Shown piece by piece: positions 43,598 through 51,756 of a stretch of DNA of 64,000 bases. The notes beneath the pieces are model-generated. The model was given only the letters and a program-made list of their open reading frames with translations. It was not told the DNA's origin and ran no database searches. Every line of letters begins with the position of its first letter. The stretch's first letter is position 1. A program made the position numbers and the translations under genes. Source of the stretch: Enterobacter hormaechei ATCC 49162 (lineage in GTDB: Bacteria; Pseudomonadota; Gammaproteobacteria; Enterobacterales; Enterobacteriaceae); contig NZ_MKEQ01000001.1 of assembly GCF_001875655.1 (NCBI RefSeq), positions 1,612,001 through 1,676,000 on the forward strand, given 5' to 3'.

Positions 43598-44310
43598 GGG
43601 GTGACATTACCTATGATGTTGCCGAGATATTCCTGAAGCTTGCCGCCCGAGCCGGACAACCCATCCAAAGCCTGACTCAGGATTGAACCAGTATTCTTAC
43701 CAACGTTTTTGGTTGGCGTAGCCCGGTTAGCAGTAGCGGGGTCTGCTGAGTTTGATGTCCCGGCTTTAGCAGTAGCGCCATTACTGGTCGCATCCGTTTT
43801 CCTGACGCCTACACCAGGCGGAACCTCTGTCGTAGCTGTGCTGACGATATTTGCCTGAACAGCATCTATCGTAAAATTGACCGCATCACCATCATCCACC
43901 CTTCTGGGAATGTTAATTCCCTGAATCAGCATATTCTCGTAGGTGTAATTTTTGGTGTAGATGGTTACCAGTTCGTTTGAAAGAAAGAGCGAGTCAAGGA
44001 GCTTGATCGCTGTGTTAACCCTGTCTTCCCCGTCGAAGCCGCTATCCAGAGCGTTTGCCGCCTGAGTTAATACCCCCGTCACCGGCGCGTTGCTTATCAT
44101 GCCGGCAACGGTAATTTTTTTCGGCTGACGGATGATGTGATCTGATATTGGCGACCCGTTTTCTACGGGATTCATTGTCACATCGCGCGTCCACTCATGG
44201 GTTTCCTGGTCCAGCGTGTCGAACTCAAGATTCCCGACGCCCGGGTCATTAAGACTGAAGGTGCTATCGCCTGACGAGTTCCAGAGGAAGCCGAGCACAT
44301 CAGTTGCCAT
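43594..44310 (-). CDS. phage tail protein with Dit-like N-terminal domain
   Basis: 238 residues. The N-terminal 150 (LEFDTLDQETHEWTRDVTMNPVENGSPISDHIIRQPKKITVAGMISNAP) follow the Dit-like pattern seen in contractile-tail phages, and the C-terminal third is low-complexity (Thr, Ala, Asn) and probably flexible. GAGGTTAGC precedes ATG 44310. Likely forms the ring joining tail tube and baseplate. Confidence 0.75.
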   Translation of the reverse strand: MATDVLGFLWNSSGDSTFSLNDPGVGNLEFDTLDQETHEWTRDVTMNPVENGSPISDHIIRQPKKITVAGMISNAPVTGVLTQAANALDSGFDGEDRVNTAIKLLDSLFLSNELVTIYTKNYTYENMLIQGINIPRRVDDGDAVNFTIDAVQANIVSTATTEVPPGVGVRKTDATSNGATAKAGTSNSADPATANRATPTKNVGKNTGSILSQALDGLSGSGGKLQEYLGNIIGNVTP

Positions 44311-44311
44311 G

Positions 44312-45883
44312 CTAACCTCCAGTGTTGAAGTTTAATGTGTTACCCAGCGCATTCCATCCGTAGTCACTGAATGCTGACTTGGCGCTATCCTGGAGGAATT
44401 TCACCTGCTCGTCAGGCGTTCCGGCAGGCACTGAGATGTTGCCAATATTGACATCAATCTTAGGCCCAGCCGCAGCGGATGGTGGTGGCAGAGAAAGAGA
44501 TTGGTAACTTGGGAGTAAAGTATTTCCACCTTTTGCGTCCTGATTGAAACCCCTTACCCCTGCAAGCATGTCAGACCACATTCTCGGCACATCAAATGCA
44601 CCGTTGGTTTGTGCATTTCCCCAGGACGCCCATTTACCCAAGTCCTCAACAAGCCATCCGGCCTTTTCTTTCAACCATGGTCCGAACCTTGTAGTTCCTA
44701 GCTTATCACCCCACTCCTGCGCCTTATCCTGGCTGGAGTTAAAGAAGTTGGTAAGGCTTTTGAGGACGTTTAGCGCCCACACGGCCATGTCCTTCATGTC
44801 GGTGAGGGCCACTTTCAAAGAGTTGATTGAATCGGTGTACTCAGAAACCGGTCCTATCATGTCTCCCAGAAGCGATTTATTTCCATTTAGCCAGGAGTTT
44901 ATATCCTCACCAACAAGGAACAGAGCAGCAAGTGCAGCTATCACCAAGAATACAGGGCTTGTGAGTGCGGTAAATGCTGCGGACAAGAGATAAACAGAAC
45001 CTACAAGGCCTGCTGCGCCAAGAGCTACTCCAAGCAGCTTTACGGCATTCTCTGCGCCACCAAGAGCATCAATAACTGAGTCCAGTGCATACTCGATTTT
45101 ATCAGCCATCCACAGGAACTTATTTGCCACCCATGTCACAGCTCCACTGCTGCGGTTGAGCCTGTTGATAAACATCGACCATCTGTTATTTACCAGAACA
45201 AGCGCCTGACCAATGGTCATAGGCATTTGTTTAAACTGGTCGACGAACTGCGGAAGGACTTTAATCAACCCCTCAGCAAGCATTTTCCCCGTAACCTTAC
45301 CGGTAGAGATGAAAGCCTTAAGGTTATTGTTCGCCCCTGGAATGGCTTTACCAAGCGCTCTGAACAGGTCAGGAGCCACATCGATAAGCGTGTTCATCTC
45401 TTCCATCTGGACAGTTGGAGAACCAATTGCCTGACCAAGCTGGAAGAAAGCCTGTCCCTGCGCAACAGCTGTTGAGCCTGAAGCAGCAAGCGCTATGGAT
45501 ACTGCATCGGTGAGCTGTAAAACCTGCTCCTGGTCTTTATAGAAATCCTGAGTGGCGTTACCAGCCTTGATGTAAAATGATGCATACTCTTCAATGCCCT
45601 GCCTTGCTGCGCTTGCCCTTTTAGCCACAGTGTCGAATGCTTCTGCACCGGTAGTGATTGTCTGCGGCAGCATTCCAATGCGAGCCTCCAGAGACTGCAT
45701 CTCGTCAGCCGTTTTGGCAATGTTTGAGATCGTTACAGCACCGAATACCGTCGCAAGCACACCGCCAAGCGCATTGAATGACTGAATGGTTTTATCCACC
45801 TTTCCGTCTACCCTGTCCAGCCCTCGCCCCACACTATCTGATCCGGTAAGGCCGAGGCGGATAAGTAACTCTCTTATGACCAT
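44312..45883 (-). CDS. tail tape measure protein
   Basis: 523 residues, short for this role and so predicting a short tail tube. Long helical N-terminal region (LDRVDGKVDKTIQSFNALGGVLATVFGAVTISNIAKTADEMQSLEARIGM), then hydrophobic segments (LLGVALGAAGLVGSVYLLSAAF and VFLVIAALAALFLVGEDINSWLNG) that could insert in the target membrane. Starts directly after the chaperone frameshift product stop (TAA then ATG), the classic position. Confidence 0.88.
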   Translation of the reverse strand: MVIRELLIRLGLTGSDSVGRGLDRVDGKVDKTIQSFNALGGVLATVFGAVTISNIAKTADEMQSLEARIGMLPQTITTGAEAFDTVAKRASAARQGIEEYASFYIKAGNATQDFYKDQEQVLQLTDAVSIALAASGSTAVAQGQAFFQLGQAIGSPTVQMEEMNTLIDVAPDLFRALGKAIPGANNNLKAFISTGKVTGKMLAEGLIKVLPQFVDQFKQMPMTIGQALVLVNNRWSMFINRLNRSSGAVTWVANKFLWMADKIEYALDSVIDALGGAENAVKLLGVALGAAGLVGSVYLLSAAFTALTSPVFLVIAALAALFLVGEDINSWLNGNKSLLGDMIGPVSEYTDSINSLKVALTDMKDMAVWALNVLKSLTNFFNSSQDKAQEWGDKLGTTRFGPWLKEKAGWLVEDLGKWASWGNAQTNGAFDVPRMWSDMLAGVRGFNQDAKGGNTLLPSYQSLSLPPPSAAAGPKIDVNIGNISVPAGTPDEQVKFLQDSAKSAFSDYGWNALGNTLNFNTGG

Positions 45884-46141
45884 TTACTTCTCCATTGGCG
45901 TGTTCAGATAGTCGGTCATCTCTATGAGGGCGTTAAGCTTTAGCAGGTCTTCGCATGTGATAAGGCCTGACTTAACCTCTGCAACCGTACACATATTTCT
46001 CATTATCGGACGCCATACCCATAGCTCTGTTTCAACATCTTCCCTTAACTTTCCTGGGTCGCGCTTTTCGCCAGTGACTGAACCCGATTTGCAAGCTCTT
46101 CTGGGCTTAACCCAAACAGGGTGAGAACTTTCGTAAAAAAA
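45884..46141 (-). CDS. frameshift extension of tail assembly chaperone (GT part)
   Basis: This is the -1 frame of the chaperone region, open from the slippery site at 46135-46141 to a stop at 45884-45886. It adds about 85 residues (YESSHPVWVKPRR ... TDYLNTPMEK) and has no start signal of its own. The layout equals lambda G/GT: a short chaperone, and a rare longer form made by frameshifting that binds the tape measure. The tape measure ATG follows at once. Confidence 0.78.
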   Translation of the reverse strand, partial: FFYESSHPVWVKPRRACKSGSVTGEKRDPGKLREDVETELWVWRPIMRNMCTVAEVKSGLITCEDLLKLNALIEMTDYLNTPMEK

Positions 46142-46482
46142 GGGGTGAAGTTGAGCTTCAGCACTTCCCAGCACAGCTCGAAGAAGTCGAACAGCGTGTC
46201 TACGGTGAACACTAGGTTCATTGCGTTAGGGCTGTCGATTTTCTTCTCGTCTGTAACGCTGAATGTTGATGAGTCTCGCAGGATAGGAATGATGACCTCC
46301 TCCAGCGTTTTCTCATCGATGCCGGCCAGTAACTGAATGGCGTTTGCATCACCGCCTGAAGCCAGGCCTTTATCAAGCAGCGTTTTTAGTTTTACTAGGT
46401 GCTTTGCCGCAGCGAAGGCGTTCATTTTGGCGGCTTTAAACTCTTTGTCACCGATATGGAAGGTTGCGAATTCCTGAGACAT
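46045..46482 (-). CDS. tail assembly chaperone (G part)
   Basis: 145 residues, alpha-helical and acidic in the middle (FHIGDKEFKAAKMNAFAAAKHLVKLKTLLDKGL, IDEKTLEEVIIPILRD, MNLVFTVDTLFDFFELCWEVLKLN), as in contractile-tail chaperones. The zero-frame product ends SLAKSATQES. The 7-T run that follows NFTPFF is the shift site for the longer product. Confidence 0.82.
   Translation of the reverse strand: MSQEFATFHIGDKEFKAAKMNAFAAAKHLVKLKTLLDKGLASGGDANAIQLLAGIDEKTLEEVIIPILRDSSTFSVTDEKKIDSPNAMNLVFTVDTLFDFFELCWEVLKLNFTPFFTKVLTLFGLSPEELANRVQSLAKSATQES
46135..46141 (-). promoter_or_regulatory. -1 programmed frameshift site T TTT TTT
   Basis: In the chaperone frame the codons are CCT TTT TTT ACG, giving the heptamer T_TTT_TTT, which allows both tRNAs to slip back one base. 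The -1 frame then runs open to 45884 while zero frame stops at 46045. Confidence 0.75.
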
Positions 46483-46490
46483 ATGGACCT

Positions 46491-46513
46491 CAAAAAAAAC
46501 CGCCCGAAGGCGG
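46491..46513 (-). terminator. terminator between tail tube and chaperone genes
   Basis: Minus-strand stem CCGCC / GGCGG with UUCG loop followed by eight Ts. It would reduce chaperone and tape measure expression relative to tube and sheath, matching the stoichiometry needed. Confidence 0.8.
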
Positions 46514-46518
46514 CATTG

Positions 46519-46965
46519 TTAAACGTTGTTACCACCGAGGGAGAATTTCAGGTCAGCACACTCAAAGGTGTAAATGCGTTCACCAACCTCGTTAGTTGAG
46601 AAGGCCACGTCGCCGAGCTGATAAAGCCAAGCCTGTCCTGCTGCAATAACAGTACGGCCAGAGAAGTCAGTTACTGATACCGGATAAACTGCCTTGCCGT
46701 CCTGCGTTAATGAATCAAGGTTCATCAGTGCAGATAGTTCATCGTTTGCCGCGGATGTCTGCAAAAGGTGCAGTTCGATCTGCCCACGCTTATCCGTTAC
46801 TCGCGCGCGACCTACTGAGCCATCGAGGCCAGCGCGTGATTCATAGAAGTTGGCATTCTTACGAGCCGTAATGGAGTCTCCATCACTGAAGCCGGTTAAT
46901 AGCAGCGGGCCGATAGTGACAAATACTTCTGAGCCGTCATAAGAGCCAGTTAATTCAGCAGCCAT
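46519..46965 (-). CDS. phage tail tube-like protein (DUF3277-like)
   Basis: 148 residues, beta-rich: GSYDGSEVFVTIGPLLLTGFSDGDSITARKNANFYESRAGLDGSVGRARVTDKRGQIELHLLQTSAANDELSALM. This matches the DUF3277 structural proteins that follow the sheath gene in myoviruses, the expected tail tube. ATG 46965 lies 2 bases after the sheath stop. Confidence 0.8.
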   Translation of the reverse strand: MAAELTGSYDGSEVFVTIGPLLLTGFSDGDSITARKNANFYESRAGLDGSVGRARVTDKRGQIELHLLQTSAANDELSALMNLDSLTQDGKAVYPVSVTDFSGRTVIAAGQAWLYQLGDVAFSTNEVGERIYTFECADLKFSLGGNNV

Positions 46966-46967
46966 AA

Positions 46968-48308
46968 TTAGCCCTCGTAGCTATAGGTAAGTGAGCCGGT
47001 GATTTCGACCACCTGGATTGCGCCAGCCAGAAGCGCCACAAACTCGATATAAAGAGTGCGGGTAGCTTTGATATCAGCAGATACGTCGGCTGCATTAGGG
47101 TAAGTGATACGGAAGCCAGGGATTGTGTTGCCTTCGCTGTCACGCTCGTCAGGAGCGATGCCGCCTGCCTGTTGACCCTGAATAAGTGAACCGTTCAGGT
47201 TGTTGACGATGAGGGCAATACCACCATTGGTATAAGGCACCTTCTTCTGGCGGATCATCAGAGAAGCCATGTTCTTCTGAATGGTGTCTACAAGCCAGTC
47301 ACGGAATCGCACAACATCAATCCATTCGCCAGAGGCAACCTTGCCTTTGTTAATCAGGTAGGTGTTTTCTGCGTACTGTTCGTAGGCGTTGGCATTCTTC
47401 TGGAAGATGTAGCTCTGCTCTGTGTCGCTGAACTTGCTCGGCGTGATAGCTGCCAGTGTTTTAAGTGCCCACGTTTCGCCACCGGGCGCGATGGTGAAGC
47501 ACCGACCCATCCATGCCATTTCAGGATACTCAGTCGCGGCTGCCTTGTGAGCAATTAGCGCTGTACGCAGATATTGAAGGTCCTGCAACTGCGATGCGAT
47601 ATCGTCATCAGCAGACGTCCAGATATCAGCATTATTGCTGCAAGCGAAGAACAGTTTGGTCTGCGTCTCAGCCCATGCCGCTGCATCCTGAATTAGTGCG
47701 TCACCACGTTCTACCAGAGCAAATCCGTACCAGCCCGGGTCTTCCTGCTGAATGGCGTTAAGGTCAGCCTCTAAACCGTCTGCTGATCCTGCGGTTGAGA
47801 TTGACAGATTGGTCACTGGCTTAACGATGGTTGCTGTCTCAGGAACTTTAACTACCAGGTGTAGCCCTTCAGCATCAGCGGTGCTGGTAAACAACGCATC
47901 AACTACAGATTGTGCCGCCAGCGCTGTTTTCAGACCGGTATATACATCTGACGCATCATCACCACTCGCTGCTGTGTACGTTACGGTGGTGCCATTCACG
48001 CTGAATGCGAAAATGTTGCCCGTTGTGATCGTCGCGTTGGTTACTGTCAGGTCAACAGAAACGGCGTTTCGGCGACCTACCCATGCCTGATTTGGGCGCG
48101 GGGTCTGACTAAATACTGCTGAGAGCGCCTTGAGCGTCTGCGGGTCAAGTCCGTCCTGCTGCGCCGCGCTGTAGCTTGAATATTTACGGATTCGCTCACT
48201 GAATGCCGTTGTCGGCGAAACTGCAAGTGGAATGCCGAATGACGCCTTCGCGATACTCGCTGTGTCCAGCGAAATATTCACGTTGGCAATCTGGCTTAGA
48301 TTTGCCAT
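46968..48308 (-). CDS. contractile tail sheath protein (DUF3383-like)
   Basis: 446 residues of the DUF3383 group: N-terminal FGIPLAVSPTTAFSERIRKYSSYSAAQQDGL, an insert domain at about 85-190, and the conserved C-terminal IEFVALLAGAIQVVEITGSLTY. Sheath subunits surround the tube and contract on infection, so this marks the prophage as a myovirus despite lambdoid control genes. Followed directly by the tube gene. Confidence 0.85.
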   Translation of the reverse strand: MANLSQIANVNISLDTASIAKASFGIPLAVSPTTAFSERIRKYSSYSAAQQDGLDPQTLKALSAVFSQTPRPNQAWVGRRNAVSVDLTVTNATITTGNIFAFSVNGTTVTYTAASGDDASDVYTGLKTALAAQSVVDALFTSTADAEGLHLVVKVPETATIVKPVTNLSISTAGSADGLEADLNAIQQEDPGWYGFALVERGDALIQDAAAWAETQTKLFFACSNNADIWTSADDDIASQLQDLQYLRTALIAHKAAATEYPEMAWMGRCFTIAPGGETWALKTLAAITPSKFSDTEQSYIFQKNANAYEQYAENTYLINKGKVASGEWIDVVRFRDWLVDTIQKNMASLMIRQKKVPYTNGGIALIVNNLNGSLIQGQQAGGIAPDERDSEGNTIPGFRITYPNAADVSADIKATRTLYIEFVALLAGAIQVVEITGSLTYSYEG

Positions 48309-48327
48309 TGATGAAACTCCGTGTTGA

Positions 48328-48867
48328 TTAGTCGGATGTGACGGCGATAGTGAGGTGTGTTTCTATTCCGCCGATGTCGCCTGTCGCATCAACGGTTTCT
48401 ATGAGCCCTACGTTATCCGTGTACCTGCCGGTGTAGCGGAATGTAAGGTCTACATTCGCCATCGCTTCGAAGTTTGCTTCATCTCGCAGACCTGTAAGGT
48501 CGTTAACCTGGGCGCTGTTTGCGATAATGAATTTTTCTCTGCGCATCAGGTAGCGTGATGTGGTTTTACGGATGTTATTAATCAGATCGTCGCAATGCTC
48601 TCGTGCGCTTCCGCCGTACACATTAACCATCACCGTTCCTTCTCTAACGCCGTGTGACGGCATTACACCCTCATCATCTACTTCGCCATGCTCATCCCTG
48701 CCTACGGCCGTGCGCGTTGATACACGAAGCGTGGCATAAGGCATAGGGAGCCGGGAGTTATTCTGATTGGCGTAAGCGAGAGGTACGGGTAATAGCTGGG
48801 ACAAAACACGGTAAGCGGCAGACTCTACAGCATCAGGAACGAAATTCGACACTGTGGTTTCAGCCAT
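48328..48867 (-). CDS. phage neck/tail completion protein (LIC_12616-like)
   Basis: 179 residues with YRVLSQLLPVPLAYANQNNSRLPMPYATLRVST near the start and HCDDLINNIRKTTSRYLMRREKF in the middle, a pattern of the LIC_12616-type phage proteins that sit between connector and sheath genes. Probable tail terminator role from position. Overlaps the previous gene by 8 bases. Confidence 0.7.
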   Translation of the reverse strand: MAETTVSNFVPDAVESAAYRVLSQLLPVPLAYANQNNSRLPMPYATLRVSTRTAVGRDEHGEVDDEGVMPSHGVREGTVMVNVYGGSAREHCDDLINNIRKTTSRYLMRREKFIIANSAQVNDLTGLRDEANFEAMANVDLTFRYTGRYTDNVGLIETVDATGDIGGIETHLTIAVTSD

Positions 48868-49207
48868 CGCGTTTCCTTACCACATAATATTTATAGTGGG
48901 GTATGATTCCGTTTTGCCATGGTTCACGGTGCTTAACTTCGTAGTTAAAACCATCAATAACGACAAGTGCAGGCTGAGCCATTGGGAAATCATCAGTAAT
49001 CTGAAGCTTGGTGTCGCTGTACAGCCGGCGATAATCAGTTAACCTCCTCCCTTCCTCCAGACTCTCAATCTCCTGCGTATCTTTGATGCTTTGTACGCTG
49101 AAGTAAGCTGTTGACTCCGTCATTACCCCATCAACAATCACGCCGTTAACCAAAGTCGAAGGCGATGGAGTAAATACCTGATAAGGCCTGCGAAACGGAT
49201 TGCTCAT
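48860..49207 (-). CDS. phage head-tail joining hypothetical protein
   Basis: 115 residues, beta-rich with a short helix; starts SNPFRRPYQVFTPSPSTLVNGVIVDG and ends HYKYYVVRKRDG. I know no name for this family, but small proteins of this size occur here between gp10-like and tail terminator genes and act as stoppers. Overlaps both neighbours. Confidence 0.6.
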   Translation of the reverse strand: MSNPFRRPYQVFTPSPSTLVNGVIVDGVMTESTAYFSVQSIKDTQEIESLEEGRRLTDYRRLYSDTKLQITDDFPMAQPALVVIDGFNYEVKHREPWQNGIIPHYKYYVVRKRDG

Positions 49208-49671
49208 CTCGATGTTCCATAAGGGTGTATGGCATAAGTAATGCTATTAAGCATCGTGCCCGTATCAACAAGTGGCTTTGAAGACTTTTTCCTGTCTATG
49301 GTGTATTCGGCGTTTGGTGCCCATGATTCGTTAAGGATGCTCTCTTTTATCAGTTGGACCATTTTTACTCCAACTGCATTCATAAGCTGGTCTTGATTGA
49401 TTTTCCCATCAACAATCCCACGCCGCCCCTGATAAAAGAATCTGACAAGTGTCTCCACGTTTTTATCGAAAGCATTTCTCATGAAGGGACGTGATGGAGT
49501 TGTTCTGGTACCAAATTCGTTCCAAGTAGCATATTCAGCGACAAGCACTCCATCATTAACCTCCCCTTTTTGAATCCCTGCCACTACCTCAACGGGCTCC
49601 AGCTCATTAAGTCCGACCCTTATTCTTCTCCAGACCTCTTTTTTGTCTGTGATTTTTACGGACACAAGCAT
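49204..49671 (-). CDS. phage virion morphogenesis protein (HK97 gp10-like)
   Basis: 155 residues with the gp10-like feature VAEYATWNEFGTRTTPSRPFMRNAFDKN, in which the N-E-FGT-x-x-x-P-x-RPF motif is conserved, and C-terminal LVDTGTMLNSITYAI. It takes part in joining head and tail. Overlaps its neighbours by 4 and 16 bases. Confidence 0.8.
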   Translation of the reverse strand: MLVSVKITDKKEVWRRIRVGLNELEPVEVVAGIQKGEVNDGVLVAEYATWNEFGTRTTPSRPFMRNAFDKNVETLVRFFYQGRRGIVDGKINQDQLMNAVGVKMVQLIKESILNESWAPNAEYTIDRKKSSKPLVDTGTMLNSITYAIHPYGTSR

Positions 49672-50063
49672 CCCCCCACGACTCCGCGAGTCATAATCGA
49701 GAATCCTGCCCCCCTCTTCTTACGGAGCAGTTGCAGCAGGTTTCCGTATGTAGTCCCGCTGAGGTAACTGGAATCATTTGATACGTTGCCATAAGTGATT
49801 GCCAGATCACCTTCCTTGCGTGAGAGGATGCGACCAGACGATGTGGAACCGTTATCAGAGTAACCGCCAGGCGATGCCATGATATGGGCCGCCATTAGAG
49901 CCAGAGCTACGTTATATGCGTCTCCGTACTCGTCTTCGCAGACAAACAGTGATGCAAGGTCGATGTAGCCCTGAACAACCTCATCAGGAACAGCCGCAAA
50001 TTCAGGCGCTAGCTTGCGGAAGATTTCCAGAGGCGTAAGACCTTCAAATGCGGCAATGTTCAT
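49656..50063 (-). CDS. head-tail connector protein (DUF4054-like)
   Basis: 135 residues. Opening FRKLAPEFAAVPDEVVQGYIDLASLFV and the helix VALALMAAHIMASPGG are typical of DUF4054 adaptor proteins that follow the capsid gene. The C-terminus ends in RGVVGGCLCP. TAA and ATG overlap with the small upstream gene by one base. Confidence 0.75.
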   Translation of the reverse strand: MNIAAFEGLTPLEIFRKLAPEFAAVPDEVVQGYIDLASLFVCEDEYGDAYNVALALMAAHIMASPGGYSDNGSTSSGRILSRKEGDLAITYGNVSNDSSYLSGTTYGNLLQLLRKKRGAGFSIMTRGVVGGCLCP

Positions 50064-50266
50064 TACTTCTTGTCCTTCTCTTTTTTCTCTACCTGACTGG
50101 CGGTTACGGCTTCATCTTTGTCAGCGAGTCGCAACTCACCTTTAGTGATGGATGCCTGCACCGTTTTGTTGTCCTTCCAGGAATCGTCGACTTCGGCAGT
50201 CTGACCCGGCGCCAGTTTCTGGCCGGCGATGTAATACAGTCGTGCTGATGCGTTGGTAATCTTCAT
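50063..50266 (-). CDS. small phage protein between capsid and connector genes
   Basis: 67 residues. MKITNASARLYYIAGQKLAPGQTAEVDDSW looks like a small beta domain of the kind encoded just after capsid genes in many phages; the C-terminus is a highly charged Lys-rich tail. Function unknown. Confidence 0.65.
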   Translation of the reverse strand: MKITNASARLYYIAGQKLAPGQTAEVDDSWKDNKTVQASITKGELRLADKDEAVTASQVEKKEKDKK

Positions 50267-50282
50267 TGGTAATCCTTAAGAA

Positions 50283-50300
50283 AAGAGGCCGAAGCCTCTT
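50283..50300 (-). terminator. terminator directly after the capsid gene
   Basis: Minus-strand stem AAGAGGC / GCCTCTT with UUCG loop followed by TTC TT, overlapping the capsid stop. It would raise the ratio of capsid to downstream products. Confidence 0.7.
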
Positions 50301-51237
50301 AAATGCCTTTGATGAGATGCAGTGTCAGCGGCAGGTAAACCTGTACGCCGGTAGCGCGGCTGTGGCATGGAATCTTGAACGCCAGGTTGTTAGCCTGAGG
50401 TGGCAGTTGTTCGAACGGCTGCGGGATTTCCATGGATGCGTTATCAGCGTTACGCTCCATTACTAGGGCAGCCTTAGTGCCTGCGCCATCGATGTCTTCC
50501 AGCTCGTTTACACGAATCCACTGCATACCCGGATACTGGGTGTTGAAGAATGTCATGTAAGACGTGTTGGTGTTTGGCATTGCCTTAGCCAAAATCTTGA
50601 ACTTGCTTGGCTGAAGGCCAATTACGTTCGCACCATGCAGGCCTTTGGTGATTGTCTCGATAGCAGATACTGCGTCCTCAAGCTCACCAGACGCGATCTC
50701 GCCAGTAGTCCAGCCAGCAGAGGTGGTTACTGGGATGTTTGGATGTTCCAGAACGCCGACGATCTGATAATCATCATCGCCGTAGAACGCCAGGTCATTA
50801 ACCTTCACGTCGTGCGCTCGACGGGCAGCGTTAGCCAGACGAGTTGGCAGATTCTTACCGGTTGCCTGTGATGCTCGAATTTCCATCAGGCTGTATTCGT
50901 AGAAGTTACCCAGGCTGAACACCTTGCCGGTTTCTTCACGATAGTTAACGCCGACATTTGGCAGGTCGTCAGAATAGTCAGCGATGATGCGAGCCATGCC
51001 TACTGCATCCCATACGCCGTAAGTGAACGTTTTGGCGTATGAAGGGATTTCTGATGTGACCGGGAAGAGAGTGGTCGCAGTCAGTGCAGGGTATTCGACT
51101 TCGTAAACCTTGGTTTTAACGTAGTCCAGCTCACGAGCCAGGAAGATTGACTCACCTTCATCCAGTCGAATGCCGTTAGCCGCCGCGCCGTGTTCAATAG
51201 CGAACAGGTCCGCTTCGTCGTAATTCATCTGTTCCAT
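50299..51237 (-). CDS. major capsid protein (DUF2184/encapsulin-like)
   Basis: 312 residues with VYEVEYPALTATTLFPVTSEIPSYAKTFTYGVWDAVGMARIIADYSDDLPNVGVNYREETGKVFSLGNFYEYSLMEI, the N-arm and spine-helix pattern of the DUF2184 family, with HK97 fold. Starts at ATG 51237 after GGAACA. Position after cement and protease-scaffold genes supports this. Confidence 0.85.
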   Translation of the reverse strand: MEQMNYDEADLFAIEHGAAANGIRLDEGESIFLARELDYVKTKVYEVEYPALTATTLFPVTSEIPSYAKTFTYGVWDAVGMARIIADYSDDLPNVGVNYREETGKVFSLGNFYEYSLMEIRASQATGKNLPTRLANAARRAHDVKVNDLAFYGDDDYQIVGVLEHPNIPVTTSAGWTTGEIASGELEDAVSAIETITKGLHGANVIGLQPSKFKILAKAMPNTNTSYMTFFNTQYPGMQWIRVNELEDIDGAGTKAALVMERNADNASMEIPQPFEQLPPQANNLAFKIPCHSRATGVQVYLPLTLHLIKGI

Positions 51238-51246
51238 TATTGTTCC

Positions 51247-51756
51247 TTATGCGGTTGGCTGTGTGGTCTGGTTGCGGATTTGAACTTCAGCCAGGTTAAC
51301 TGTTGCGCCAGCGCTGTTTTTGAAAGTGGTGAACTTACCAGTGAACACCCAGCCAAGAGCCAGAGAGCCACCGGTCGCTGCTACCTTGCCAGCGTCTGCG
51401 CCAGAGGTCAGAACGTTAACGCCTGTACCCATGGTTGGTGCTGCTGATAAGGTGGTTACAGCCCAGATTCGGCCCCATGTCATCACGTTGACGGCATCGC
51501 CATCTTCATACTGACCGGTTACACAGCCGTAGTGGCTGAAGCGGCAGATACCCATCAGGTTTGCTGCATCGCCAGCCGCAGATACCTGTTTAACTACGTG
51601 CTTGTCGTTAGCCACTGATACGCGAGCTACCACATAGCCAGGCCTGATAGCGCCTTGTGCTGCGTTGCAACCGTCTGTGATTTGATGGGTTGAATCTGAA
51701 CGCATGCCGGGCATTGCGATCTGCATGTCGTTATCGTAGGAAGTCTGAACAGGCAT
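51247..51756 (-). CDS. capsid decoration / structural cement protein
   Basis: 169 residues, beta-rich, Gly- and Ala-rich (GVNVLTSGADAGKVAATGGSLALGWVFTGKFTTFKNSAGATVNLAEVQI), in the place where Gp24-like cement proteins are encoded, between protease-scaffold and capsid. The name is inferred from position and pattern. Confidence 0.7.
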   Translation of the reverse strand: MPVQTSYDNDMQIAMPGMRSDSTHQITDGCNAAQGAIRPGYVVARVSVANDKHVVKQVSAAGDAANLMGICRFSHYGCVTGQYEDGDAVNVMTWGRIWAVTTLSAAPTMGTGVNVLTSGADAGKVAATGGSLALGWVFTGKFTTFKNSAGATVNLAEVQIRNQTTQPTA

